From Ciona intestinalis (lineage: Eukaryota > Chordata > Ascidiacea > Phlebobranchia > Cionidae), in contig NC_020178.2 of NCBI RefSeq assembly GCF_000224145.3, positions 1,722,391-1,786,390 of the forward strand: a stretch of 64,000 nt of DNA, given 5' to 3'. Numbering within the stretch: position 1 is the stretch's first letter; each line of letters opens with the position of its first letter. The position numbers were made by a program, and so were the translations under genes. The notes beneath the pieces were generated by a model. The model was not told where the DNA came from. It saw only the letters and a program-made list of their open reading frames with translations, and did not search any database. Positions 1 to 13,500 of the stretch are shown here, piece after piece.

Positions 1-779
1 TACAACATAACTTTTTTGCTGTGCTATCAGGTAGATTATTTTGTTTGGGTTGTTTAGGGCATTATTTATGTAATACATCAAGGTTGTAATAGATTAAACC
101 TTGCCTATTTATTGCAACCTTTTTACTGCTGCTCTGTTTAAACTTATCTTGCCTTTACTAAACACTCGCTTAATGCACATTTTTCCGTTATACACAATTT
201 CTATTACTTGTTATTAACGTTACACAGACTCCTAGTTGTTGTTCATTGTTTTCTTCAGCGTTGCATTTTGTGATTATTTTGAAATAAACAACTTTTGTTC
301 AAAATAAATTGATTTCTAAACATTTAAAACATTGTTGATGATGTTTTAATCAATTTGTTATTGGAAAAATAATTTTGTATTGTTATTATTGATGAAGAAT
401 TTAGGTAGTCATATTTAAAACAGACCTATTGAAAATAAAAGGTACACTATGGGTCATGTGCGGAATTCTTTATTTTTCAGATGAAACTTTAGTAGTACAG
501 CATTTTAATATTGTTTTGAAACTAGTAATTAAAGTTGAATTTTGTATTCATTATTGTTTATGTTTGTATTATTGCCATAAATTACCAATGTAGGGTTATA
601 ATATATGAGTTATGGCCAGATGCTGAAATGCATTTTATTTGGGGTAAATTGACACCGCTGGTTAAAAACATTCTCGAAAAAATGGTACATATTTAAAATA
701 AAAGTAATTTTATTTGTTAAATTACGTTGCTGACCCGATAAATCGCCCCTTTAAAATTCAATATAAATGTCCCCAAAAG

Positions 780-950
780 TTAAAAATAAACGCCCAAAAA
801 ATCCCGCTTATTTGGCGAATCAGTGGAGCGTGACGCGATGACGTAATAGGGAATTTGTGTGAATAACAGTTTCGATGCCAGAGATTTTACGTCAGAGTGA
901 AGTCCTGTATGTTATTAATCTGCTTTGCGTGTAGCTTCAGTAAGGTAAAT
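780..950 (+). promoter_or_regulatory. Candidate promoter with two CRE-like sites
   Basis: This segment is less AT-rich than its surroundings. It contains two cAMP-response-element-like octamers, TGACGTAA near 838 and TTACGTCA near 889, about 50 bp apart, and a short GCTTCAG/GTAAAT stretch near 940 that could be a donor of a non-coding first exon. It lies 570-740 bp upstream of the F-BAR start codon. The motif matches are seen; the promoter role is inferred. Confidence 0.3.
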
Positions 951-1027
951 TTCAGAATTTTCAGACGGAACACTTCGAAATTTCGTAAAAAATAATACTG
1001 CTTTTGTCGTATGTTTTGTGAAGAATT

Positions 1028-1165
1028 TTCCGGTACATAGCAGAATAGGCTGGTGGAAAGTGTTAGTGGTTGGTGGTTAGTGGGTTAGGTGTTGATGGTT
1101 AGGGGGTTAGTGGTTACAGGGGTTAGTTGTTAGTGGTTATAGGGGTTAGTTAGCAAATAGGGTGG
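1028..1165. repeat. Dispersed G-rich GTTAG repeat, copy 1
   Basis: A conserved leader (AGAATAGGCTGGTGGAAAGTG-like) is followed by degenerate GGTTAGTGGTTAGGGGGTTAG units. The same leader and G-rich tail recur at about 43010-43112 just inside GNL1 intron 1, and more weakly at about 57465-57550. Several G-runs could form G-quadruplexes. Confidence 0.6.
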
Positions 1166-1521
1166 GGGGGGAGACTCTTCACTAGCACGTAGCACCGTTT
1201 TATGTTTATTATTGTGGTCAAATATCATTTTGTATCCAAAAACATACTGTCTAAAGGGATTTATGTGATACAAGATTTATCTTTTTAACTTTAGAATATA
1301 TTTTAGCAAAAAATAACATAAATTCTATAATTTTTTTACATATTATACCTTTAACTAGTTTTTTCTAACCCTATATTTCTGTGTTGTGTTGTATGTAATA
1401 GATGTTGTGTATATAAGCAAGTAAGCAACACTGCCTTAACTTTATATTGAACTTTACTGTGGATTATATTCTGTTCGCTTTTAAGTGGAGTATAAATAAA
1501 TAGAGTTGTAAGAACTTGAAT

Positions 1522-4500
1522 ATGGATTGGGGAATTGAGTTGTGGGTAAGTTGGATCTGTTGCTGTAACGTGTAATGTTTAGTGTTGTGGTGTATAAAAA
1601 GATATCTATGTTATAACTTGACAGTGAGCATGAGGTGTATGAATACACCGTGTGTGTCTGGTGTATAAGAAGACACTCATGTTATAACTCAACAGTGAGC
1701 ATGAGGTGTATGAATACACCATGTGTGTCTGGTGTATAAGAAGACACCCGTGTTATAACTCGACAGGGATCATGAGGTGTATGAATACACCATGTGCGTC
1801 TGGTGTATAAGAAGACACTCATGTTATAACTCAACAGTGAGCATGAGGTGTATGAATACACCATGTGTGTCTGGTGTATAAGAAGACACCCATGTTATAA
1901 CTCAACAGTGAGCATAAGGTGTATGAATGCACCATGTGTGTCTGGTGTATAAGAAGACACCCATATATAACTCGACAGTGAGCATGAGGTGTATGAATGC
2001 ACCGTGTATGTCTGGTGTGTAAGAAGACACCCATGTTATAACTCAACAGTGAGCATGAGGTGTATGAATACACCATGTGTGTCTGGTGTATAAGAAGACA
2101 CCCATGTTATAACTCAACAGTGAGCATGAGGTGTATGAATACACCATGTGTGTCTGGTGTATAAGAAGACACTCATGGTATAACTTTACAGTGAGCATAA
2201 GGTGTATGAATACACCATGTGTGTGTGGTATATTTATAAGAAGTCACTGTACAGTGAACATTACCACAACTTAACCCACAGGATCAGTTTGACAGCGTTG
2301 ACAAATATCTACAACACGGTTTCGACTTTGGTGAGAAATACGGCAAGTTCATCAAGGAGCGTTGTCAGATAGAGCAGGAATATGCTGGGAGGTTACGCAA
2401 ACTTGTGAAAAGCTACCAACCTAAAAAAAAGGATGAAGATCGAAGCATGTAAGGAGAAAGTTACTTTGTTGGGTCAATTTGTAGTATTGGGGAAGTATTA
2501 TAGTCACATGTGGGAAATTTATGGAGAAAGTTTCATGTAATAAAGGTGTAGGAAACACATGCAGAATTAGGGATAGTTGTACCTATATGCAGTACCAGGC
2601 TGACTGTTTTTGAAAAGTTTAACATTGTATTTGTTGATTTTGATTCAAGTATTCTTTGAGAAACATTAGCATATTATTTTGGTTAAAAACTTAAATAATT
2701 TTCCTGTAATTTTGTTTAAAACCAAACAAATTGTTGAATTATATATATATATATATATATTTTATGGGTTTAGTATTGATTTTAGTTTAAATATTCTCTA
2801 AACTTAAACATATTTTTTCAAAAACTCCTTTTTATTCCAATTTTAATTAGTTTAAAATCCTATAGGCCCAATCTGCAACTTTTTGTTGAATGTGTTGAAT
2901 TATATATAATTACATAAATAGCCTACTTGAATAGTTGTGCTTCAATATCAAGCTAAAATATAAATAGTTTCCACCTAAAGCTCATATGAAATATTTTTAT
3001 TCATTACATTCCAGGTTCTCCACGCATAAAGCCTTTCAAAGCCAGTTATCCGAATTAAACGACATTGCTGGGCAACATGAAATAGTAGCTGAAACCATGG
3101 TCCTTAATATTTTAAAAAGCTGCCAAACTTTTATCAATGATCAGAAACTTGAAAAGAAAAAGGTAAAATATTATATTATATAATATAGTTGGGTGGGGGA
3201 AGATGAGACACCAGTCTACGCGAGTCGTTAGCATAAGGTTTTATAATTATTTAAATGTTTTTTGTTTACTACCAAATGGGATGAAAAAATAGAATAAAAG
3301 GTGTCCCATCTTCCCCCACCCTACTAATTGTTTGAATTCATATAACCTAGCCCTAAACCACGTTCCTAATATTTAATTGCTTATTTTAATCATTCTTTTT
3401 AACTCTGACTTGCTGCAATATGTGATTAATGATGTTTTAGAAATGTAACTGTATCGCAATTTATCATTTAGCCAAAATGCTCCGATCTGTACATTTTGAG
3501 ATTCAATCAAGTTTTGCAATTTTTATGTAAATATTTATTCAGTTATTTGCAAAATGCATCATAGTAGTGATGGACTGAAAAGCTGGCAACATTAGGACCA
3601 GCTTAACAATTTACACGGTGCACCAGATAATACAAGCCCACACCAACACACAAAAATTCAAATGGGTTATTGGACAACTCTTATGTATATTTCATCATTT
3701 AGTTAAAAAGCTCCAGTCTGTAGATATTGAGATTAAATCATGTGTTTTCGCATAAGCTTATCATTATATGTGAATAATAATGTTTGTACAGTTTTATCCA
3801 CTATAATGTAAAGCTTGTATGCTGGTCCCAGTTAACATATGGTAAACCAGAGCCTCTTAAATCAACTTAACAGATAGTAAACATACTTTAGAGACCAAAC
3901 ACAGGATATCATATATGGGTCATGTTTAAACACAGGTCCTTGTAAAGAGGCCAGAAACCCAGGTCATCATTAAAACTATGTAAACAAGTCATTTCCTTAC
4001 AATTATCACTTTGTAGTCTCCAGTTTTTGATGGCTTCCTTTATTGTAATTGGTCTAATTTTAATCCTAAATTGGACTTTTCCTCTGGAAAATAATTGTCT
4101 TATTTACAGTTTATAGGCTGTGAGATTTAATTTGGGTTGCCTATTGTATTGACATAATATGGTAATTCTCCTTAAAATTGATTCAGTGATTCTATTTAGA
4201 TAACCTCTGTTTTAAACCATTACTAGCTCCTATTGAGTGTCACATATTGTACACACAAGTGAAGTACCATGTTCAGGTTAAACAGTAACTAAACAGGGTA
4301 AACCAGATTCCTGTTTATTTGCCGGTTACTTGCTAATTAATATCTTAACTTTCACTTTTGAATTAAGGTTAAAAATGTTGCAATATGTGATTTAAAACTA
4401 GTAGAAGAAGGTAACTATATCACATTTCATCGTTTAGATAAAACGCTCTGACTGTACATTTCGAGATTCAATCGTGTTTTAAAGTTTTTTTGTAAAATCT

Positions 4501-7500
4501 TTCTTTAGTTTTTTGCATTTTTAAATAATGTATTAGTGGCTCATCTGGTATAAAAACTTAGCGTATTTCCAACGTTTCGTCTGCCATAAGGCGAGAATTC
4601 ATCAGGGTAAAAGTAACAGAATATTTGCATTTTTTTGGTAAACAGTAACTGTGCTACATCCGTAGGTGAATTGATTTTTATCGCTGTCTTTGGAAATCAA
4701 TTATTTATGAGAAACTTAGGGTTGTAATCTAAAGTTAAATGCATTGGAAAACTGGGTAAAAAGTAAGCTTAAACAAATTAGATAAAATGCCACTGTCAGC
4801 CCTATAAAAAGTTCATCTAAAAAGGCAAAATTGAAATTGTTTTATCATATAAAAGCAAAAGAGAACACAAATTTACCAAAACCAGCCAAAAGAGACTTCA
4901 ATTTAAAATATAATGTTTGTCAGATATAGAAGCATTATAAACTTTTCACTTGTCCGTATTGCAAATCCCAAGTACCCAAAACATTCTTGGTATTTGGTTT
5001 AAATATATCATTGTATGGAATTTCTGCTTTTCCGAATTGTGGTAATTACTCCCATTCATGGTGGAATAGATGCCATTCATTGTGCATTCATCCAAATCAA
5101 TGGCTATAGTGTGGTTGGTTGGTGTCTGAGAAGAACGTTGTTTTAACACTTTTTACCTGTTGTCATTTCACTGCAACATGGTGGTTTTAATGAATAATAC
5201 ACCTTATTTAAAGCTGCAACAAATCCAATGATCCAATAACTTATATTGTAAAAAGTGGTGCTTTTTTGTTGACACTTTGTAAAACTACGTTAAAAATACT
5301 GAAGTGTCGGTCAAATACAACTTAACTTATATAAACACCTGTGAAAAGTGGTGCAACCAATTCAAGGTTATTGTTTTGTTGACACTTTGTAAAGTTAGCT
5401 GTCAAATTTAGTAGTATACTAGTATTTAAAGTTAAAATCGGTGTAACCCATCCAAAGTCTCTGTATCAAAAAGTTTTATCTTTTATTGGTTTGTTGACCT
5501 ATTTATGAGTTTTTACACTGTTTACTTAGTTGGTTTGTAAAACTCTTCAATCAAAACAACATCTCTGGTTTACGATTGGAGCTGGCTTGGTTACTAAGTA
5601 TCTGTATGCTTTTTATGACGCGTGCTTGTAAGTATGGTTATCTTTAGTAGGTAATATAATAATGGTAGGGTGGGGGAAGACGGGACACCTTTAGGGCATA
5701 ATATCCAAATATCCTGATCGTGTTTTAAACAATTAACAACGGTCTATGGGAGTCGTGGGGATACATTTTTATAATTCTTTGAATGTTCTTTGTTTACTAC
5801 TAAATGGGACAAGGAAATAGAATGAAAAGTGTCCCATCTTCCCCCACACTACTATATCACTAAATAGGGATCATAGGTATATGCTTTCCAACATAACATT
5901 GTAGGTGGTAGGTTTATATTAGATTAAAGCTAGTGATTCATTGATCTTTCCCTATCGTGAGTCATGCAGCTTGTTTCCTCTTTCGTAATTCACTACTTTT
6001 GAAACCTTTGAGTCTTTGACTACTCAGGGTATTTTACACAGTTATACCAAACTCAAAATATTACTAGTTGGAGTATCATAATCACAAGATTCCCCATTTG
6101 CTGTAAATTGTAATGTTTATTTCTAAACCAAGCTACCACAGATATTGTGCACAAAACATTAAAACTAGACTGTAAAAAAATTGAATTGTAAAAGAAATGT
6201 TAACAAACAAAAAAGCTGTATAAAAACTAGAATAATTATAGCTTTTCTAAAAAAAACATTAAAAAAGGATATTAAAACCAGCAATGTATTGAAGAAATTA
6301 GTTAATAATAATAATAGTTATACGTAAACTTCTATGTCTTATTTGTTGTTATGCTTAGTTACAATTGATTTCCAGTGTCACACTGCCTCTTGTCACTCCA
6401 TATGCCACCCGTACTTGTATGTTTTTCTGACAGTGTAGAAAAATTCTTAACCCAAAAATTAATCAAGTTAAATAGAAGATTGTAACTGTATCACGTTCGC
6501 TGTTTTTTTGTGAAATATTTTCTTACTTTAATGTTTAATAACTACACTCTTTAAAACCTGTTGTGTTTGGTATGTTGTATTGTTACAAAGGTGGTGTCTT
6601 CCGTTCATTTTGATTGTTTGTTATTTATGAAACGTTCTGTGTGGTTTTGTTTCACAGCTAGTTTCACTTTTACTGTTGTTTTACTATCATGATTGTGTTA
6701 TCAAAATCAAATATTGTGATGTCATAAGCAAAACATATCATGTAAATCACAAAATATGATGAGTCACCATGAATATGCCGGTTTAGTCATCCAATAATTA
6801 GACGTTGAGTCACTTATTTAACAATGTAAACATGTTTAATATTGAGCAACTGTAATTGCAAGCAAAACATGGTTTACACATTTAGAATATGAACACATTG
6901 TTTACTCAAGGCATTTTTCAAGTGTTGCCAGATAAAATTAAAGAAATTTCCAGAATTAATAATGTCTAATAGGCTAACTGTATTTTTATCTGGCAACACA
7001 AAAAAAGGACATCGGAGTTAGCCTATTAGACAGTTACTTAAATTTTTTTTTAATTTTTTTATTTTCCAGAGAAATTTCAAGTAATAATACTAATTGGTTA
7101 ACTCTGGCGTAATCTAATGTCACATGCTGTGACATTCTGTAGGATTTCACTCATGTAGAATAAAGGAAATCTAGAAAGATAAATAAAACATAAAACTGTT
7201 TAATTCAAGCTGAATATTTTTTTACAAAAAAATTCAAAACATGATTAAATCTCAAAATGTAGAGTCCTGAGCAATTTTACCTAAATGATGAAATGTGCTA
7301 CAGAGTTGAATTCTTCCATTTAAAGTTTAAGCTCTGATCCATTTTTATTCAAGAGTTCTTCTACATTGTCAGTAAATAAAAAGAAACTATTTTCTTTTCC
7401 AGCTATACCATTCTGTAGGATCTTACCTATGTTAAAATAAAAAAAAACATACAAAGAATAATAAAACAAGTCAAATAAAAAACAATTTTTCTTTTCCAGC

Positions 7501-10500
7501 TTTACCAAGAAGGCAAGTCCATGCAAATAGCTCTTGACAAAGTTGAGCAGAATGTTGACCACACTAAGAAGAAATTTGAGAAGGAATGGAAGGATTGTGA
7601 GAGATTGCAAGCCAACCATGAGAAGTTAGATGCGGACACCAATGTTACAAAGGCTGATGTGGAAAGGGTGAGTTTTATTTCAGTGTTGCCGTGTGAAAAC
7701 TTGGTGATATTTCAGTGTTGTCAAGTTGGAAACTTGGTGATATTTCAGTGTTGCCAAGTTGGAAACTTGGTGATATTTTAGTGTTGTCAAGTTGAAAACT
7801 TGGTGATATTTCAAAGTTGCCGTATTGAAAAGAATAAGTTTTATTTCAGTGTTGCCGTGTAAGTTTTTTCTCGGAATAATATAAAGTTTTACATGAATAA
7901 GTTTTTGCATGAATAATATAAATGCTAATTTATAACATAACATTTGTGTTTAAACACATTCAAAATATGCTTAGAACCTTTTTCATATAATTCATCCTGT
8001 ATTGCTACTGGTTGGGTGAGAATCTGTAGTAAGGATTGCAACTTATAACACTTTTGTTTGAAACAGGCAAAATATGCTTGGAACGCAAAGAAAGACGTAG
8101 TAGAGCATTGCAAGCAAGATTATGCGGCCGCTCTTGAGACTTTTAATGCTGAACAAAATGCACATTACAATACAAAGATGCCACAGGTTTTCCAGGTATT
8201 TGGAGTTTTTTTTGTGTGGATATTAACTTTTTAAACAGTGGTTACTGGGTGTTGGGAAATCTATATGCACATTTTATTCTATATGGGTGAGGTTTTATGG
8301 CATGCCTCGGGTCTTGGATTTATGCCAGAGTTGGCCCATTACCCCAACATTGTATATGCACATTCTATTCTATATGGGTGGGGTTCTACAGTGAGGCATG
8401 TCTTGGGTCCTAGGATTTAGACCAGAGTTGGCCTATTATCCTAACATTGAATATGCACATTCTATTCTATATGAGCGAGGTTCTTCAGCGATGGGACACC
8501 TTTACTTTTAATTTTCTCGCCCCATGTGGTAGTAAACAAAGAAAAATCAAAGAACTATAAAAAAGCATCCTCACGACTTCCATAGACTGTTGTTATTTGT
8601 TTAAAACACATTCAGTATATTTGGATATTATGTGCTAAACATGTCCCGTCTCCCCCCACCCTACTACATGACTTATAATTTGGACCAACCATTAGTTACC
8701 ACTTGGTTGAAGCAACATCTACTAACCATGCATCTCATGTTTTGTTACAGAAATATCGAGAAGCTGATGAAAAACGAATCCAAAAGTTACGAGAGCTGAT
8801 GGTGGAGTACGCCACTATTGATAAAAAAGTTAAACCAATCATCCAGAAGTGTTTGGACGGAATGGAACAAGCTGGGAATGCTATTGATTCAAAACTGGTG
8901 GGTTATGTAGTCTATATTTAAGGGGCAAGATATTAAATTTTGCTGCAGCATAGCAGTCAAACATTACTGTAGCTACCCTGTATAAACTTGCTTCTGTAAT
9001 CTTTTAAAACACTGTGTCATGCTGTGTAAAAGGCTGGGGTATATAGTAAGCTGTGGGGGGTACTGCTAAGGAGCTTAGCTATATAATGCTGCTGTAAAAT
9101 TTCCGATTCTTTATGGGTGGCGTCCTATGCTGGGACATGGCACCTTGGATTTAAACCAGATGGCCAATTACTCCAATTTAATTTAAAAAACTTGTTAAGT
9201 GCAGAATAGAAGTTTTAATTGTAACTAGGGGTACAGCTTTAAATCCTTTACTTATTTGGATAATTAGTTTTCCCTCACATTTAATATCTTGGTCGAAATC
9301 AAATTCTAATAAAGGTATTTTATTTCCAGGACGCTGCGTTAGTTGTTGAGAAACTAAAGTCAGGTTTCCTCATCCCAAGCGACAAGGAGTTTGAAGATTA
9401 CAGCGCACCACAGCGGTTAAAACCCCACAACGAGGAGGTCACAGAATCTCTGAGAAACTCAATGAATTTTGGTCGCGGACAGAAAAAGGCATTCGGGTGG
9501 ATATTTGGACCTAAGAAGGTACGTGTATTTACCACTGTAGGTTTGGAAACTATGGTTTCTTGTTTAGCAATTCATTGGCAGGGGTTTTAAGTAAGTTTTG
9601 AATATGAACAATTGACTTAAATCCTAAAGTGTTATGGTGGCCTCACTCTAGGACCTCACCCATAAAGAATAGAATGTGCATGATAATAAAAGTTCCAATT
9701 CTCAGCCTTATAGTGGGACCAAAAACTGAATACATTTTGTAGCTAGGTATGATGTGATTTGTTCATGGACAGCTGTTTTTGGTAACCTGCACATAGAGAA
9801 AAAGCAGTCTCATTGCTGTAAATATTCTTTCGTTGTTAACATAACAAAAACCCATAAATTACGTATTAAAAAGAACAGTCTACTTGGAAAAAACAGTTTC
9901 ATTGCTGAAAATATGCTTTGAAAATTTAAATTTCTAATTGTTTGAGGACGTTTGACTTTTTGTTGAAGAAACTATGTGTCAGCTTATTTTTTCCTTTTAG
10001 TTTTGTTTAGATTGTTTTACAAACATTGGTTTCGTTTCTATTACTGTTTATTTAATGGTATATAAGTTAGTATTATATATTCTACCCGTCACTTTATATG
10101 ATTGATTGGTTTGGGGTTGTAGCATTACGTGCGAATATTGGCATTTCATGACTCCAGTTAGGTTGTCACGTGTTTTGTGCAAAATAAGGAAACACTTTGT
10201 GGTCAACTGCAGACAGTCTTGTTGATCGCACTTTAACAAAGTACCTGTCAATAGAATAGCTTGTTTACAATGTACAGTCTACAGTCTACAGTCCACAGTC
10301 TACAGTTACCATTTGAAATACCAAGTTTGTGACGAATATAATTTACAATATTTGACTGGCAATACCTATATAGAGTAGAATGTGCATATATAATGTTGGG
10401 GTAATGGGTCAACTCTGGCCTAAATCCCAGGTCCCATGGCTTGCCTCACTGTGGGACCTCACCCATATAGAATAGAATGTGCATATATAATGTTGGGGTA

Positions 10501-13500
10501 ATGGGCCAACTCTAGTCTAAATCTGAGGACATCACCCATATAGAAAAAACCGACATTACGTGTGACTTAACCTCAAACGTTCATATTGTTTTTGTTTAAA
10601 CAATATGAGCTATTTTGACAGCATAGCCCATACACATACACATACATCAGTGATATGTTGATTAAATTATAAGCAGTACACATATAGGTTGCATGTAACA
10701 CCACACTATACATCAAGGCTTTTGTTTCTTTGCTTTCCTTTCATTTCAAGCAAATTGTTTCAGCTTTAATTAATTGGTTGCCAAACAATTGCGTTGCTTT
10801 GTGTTATAGCCCAGTAGTGTACGCCATTATAACTTAGCAGCTTTATAATGTGAACGCTACAAGTTTGCATTTAAACTGCTTGTAATTTAGGCATTTCCTA
10901 GTTTTATCTAAAACTACAATTCTCGCATTTGTAAATGTAATAATGCTATAGTTTGTTTGACGTTTTTTATGTCGAAAAATGAACAAAATTAGTTAAACTG
11001 TAATTTAGGCTGGTAAAGGCTGAACTGTATATTATTCCTGGCAGTTGTGTATAAAGTTTGAATGTTTTGGTAAATGTTAAATAAGTAAATAAATCTAAAG
11101 GAATATATAACTATCACAGGCCCCAAAATGCAGGGGGCAGGGATAGTTAGACACACATTGTTATAAATCAAATTTAACGTATTTGTTTCTAATGTTTACT
11201 GAATAATCAATAACATGTAGAAAATCTGGGGTAGCCTGCCCACCCTGCCACCCCAGGTTTGGCGCCTATATAGCTACGTTACGTTTACATTATCAACGCA
11301 TCCATCAAATATGTGAGGCTTGTACGTTACACAGATGTTCTGGTTTTGCATAATTTATACAGATATTACACTTGGGTGCACTTGGTGTTACTATATGATT
11401 ATTCCTCCCATGTAACATATGTAGAATAAGATGGTTAATGAGGTGTATATTGCATCTGTTAAGTATATAATGCCCTATGTGATGTCACAAACACTTCTGT
11501 CCACTCAATAGCATCATGCATACTAAAAAAGTAAATTTAAAATATAAAGGCCAAATATGAAACATTTAAGTTGCATTGACATTGTGGTGAAATTAATACT
11601 TATGTTAAAGCCTTGGTTTTTAATAGATAACTTTTTTTTTTTTTTTTTTAGTGAACAATGAAAGTTATATTAAAGCCTGGCTAAACTACAGTTGTTGTAC
11701 AACACAGTTTAACAAAAAGACAAGCTAATAAAGACCTGTGCTTAATAATAATAATAATAATAATAACTTTATTTGTCTCTTCGATTACAGTAGCGAAGAT
11801 TTAGAAATGTTTTAAACGTAAAGACAGAATATAGTGAAAACAACAAACATTGTGTGTATCTGGTTAGTTGATAAAAAAACAGTTGTTTGTAATTGAATTA
11901 GTACACGTTGGTTCAGTACTCCTTTATATTTGGTTCATATATATATATAAGTTAAGTTGTATTTGGCCAAAGTTAAGTTGTTATTGGGCCAAGGTTTTAC
12001 AGTTCCAACAAAACAATAACCTTGAATTGGTTGCACCACTTTTCACAGGTGTTTATATAAGTTAAGTTGTATTTGACCGACACTTCAGTATTTTTGCCAG
12101 CTAGTTTTACAAAGTGTCAACAAAACAATAACCTTGAATTGGTTGCACCATGTAGGTTCAATACACTGATATATTTGTTTCAATACACGAGCACTTTGTA
12201 CATCATATACTGTTGTGTATATGTTGCTACGCATGTCAGCATGGGCTTACTGTTGTTAACTTGAATGTGAACTAATGCAGCCGAAAGCTTTAATGAAGCG
12301 ACTCTCCGGAGATAATGTCGTATCAAAGTCCACATCTGATTTAAACGCGAGCCATGGGGATCAAAATGAAGCGAAAAAGTCAGAAGCGGCAGAAGAAAAC
12401 ATGGAAGAGAAAAAATTACGGACACAATCATTTACTGCGAGCCAAGCGAATTATGTTAATTTAGAAGTCGGTCCAAACATAAAGCGATGTTCCTCCATGG
12501 ACCAAGCCTTGAATGGTAATGAAGATATCGCTTGCAAGAGATCTTCCAAGTCAAAGACATTAAAACTGGACACAAACTTAAGACAATCAGTATCTGCGAA
12601 TAAAAAGAAAATAATCTCCATGTTTAAGTCGTCGAAAGGTGAAAACTTTCCTTCTGTTCAAATCTCAGGCCCTGTGGCTGCAGATATGTCAGGCTCCGCA
12701 GAATCCCCATCTAATGACTATTTAATCCCATTACCAAGCAGACCAGACCCCGTGAAACCTGCTGAGGAGAATCCTTACGATGTAGTGGCAGAAATAGAGG
12801 AAAAGGTTTGTACCGGCAGTTGCATGCGTTCGTTTTAAGGCATGATTTATGTTTGAATGAGACGCATGCATCAAGGATTCATTTTGTTGCATCTTGGCAT
12901 CACCTGTTCGTCATTCATAAATAAACCGACCGAATTACAGTTCAAACACTCATTCACACCAACATAAAATATACAAAACTTTTTAATGTATAGGAAGGGC
13001 AGGGATAGTTAAACACTCATTCATTAATAACAAGGGGCATTAGAGTTTGAACACTTATGCTCACCAATACACAACAAGCGACTAATCTAACTGAAATACA
13101 GGAGAGGGGCAGGAGTAGTTAGACTTTTATTCACAAATAACTGGTCAAATCAAACCAACAGTTTAACACCAATGACCAATACACACATAGGCAGTGGCGC
13201 AGCCAGGGGGGTTTAGGGGGTTGCAACCTTTCCCCTTTTAAACCCCCCCCAAAAAATAATAATAAAAAAAAAAAAAATTTTAAAAGAAATTTTTTGGAAC
13301 ATTTTTTGATTTATACCACTCCTTATTTTTTTTCTGGCTGCGCCAATGGCCAATACACACATAGGTACCGAATTTTTATAATTTAGAGAAGGTAGGCATA
13401 GTTCACAGTGCAGAAAATTCCAGGTTGGCCTGCCCACCCTGCCACACCAGGTTTGGCAAAAAGCATCTTTGTGAGATTTATGGATTAAAATAAAGAAATG

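Larger units (their letters stand above)
1..1521. other. 5' flank of the F-BAR gene, no coding exon seen
   Basis: AT-rich sequence with no convincing open frame. It holds a candidate promoter (about 780-950), a G-rich dispersed repeat (about 1028-1165), and then ordinary AT-rich DNA up to the start codon at 1522. Non-coding first exons could lie here; a possible donor follows the sequence near 945-950, but this is unsupported. Confidence 0.5.

Noticed and set aside
1040-1160. Telomere-like repeat (TTAGGG)n
   Set aside because: Units are irregular GGTTAGTG/GGGGTTAG with a shared leader seen elsewhere; not a regular hexamer array.
1682-2076. Minus-strand frames rich in HTPHAHC/SYTSCS repeats
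   Set aside because: By-product of the 71-bp satellite within F-BAR intron 1; the same peptide pattern appears at the 18.4-kb array.
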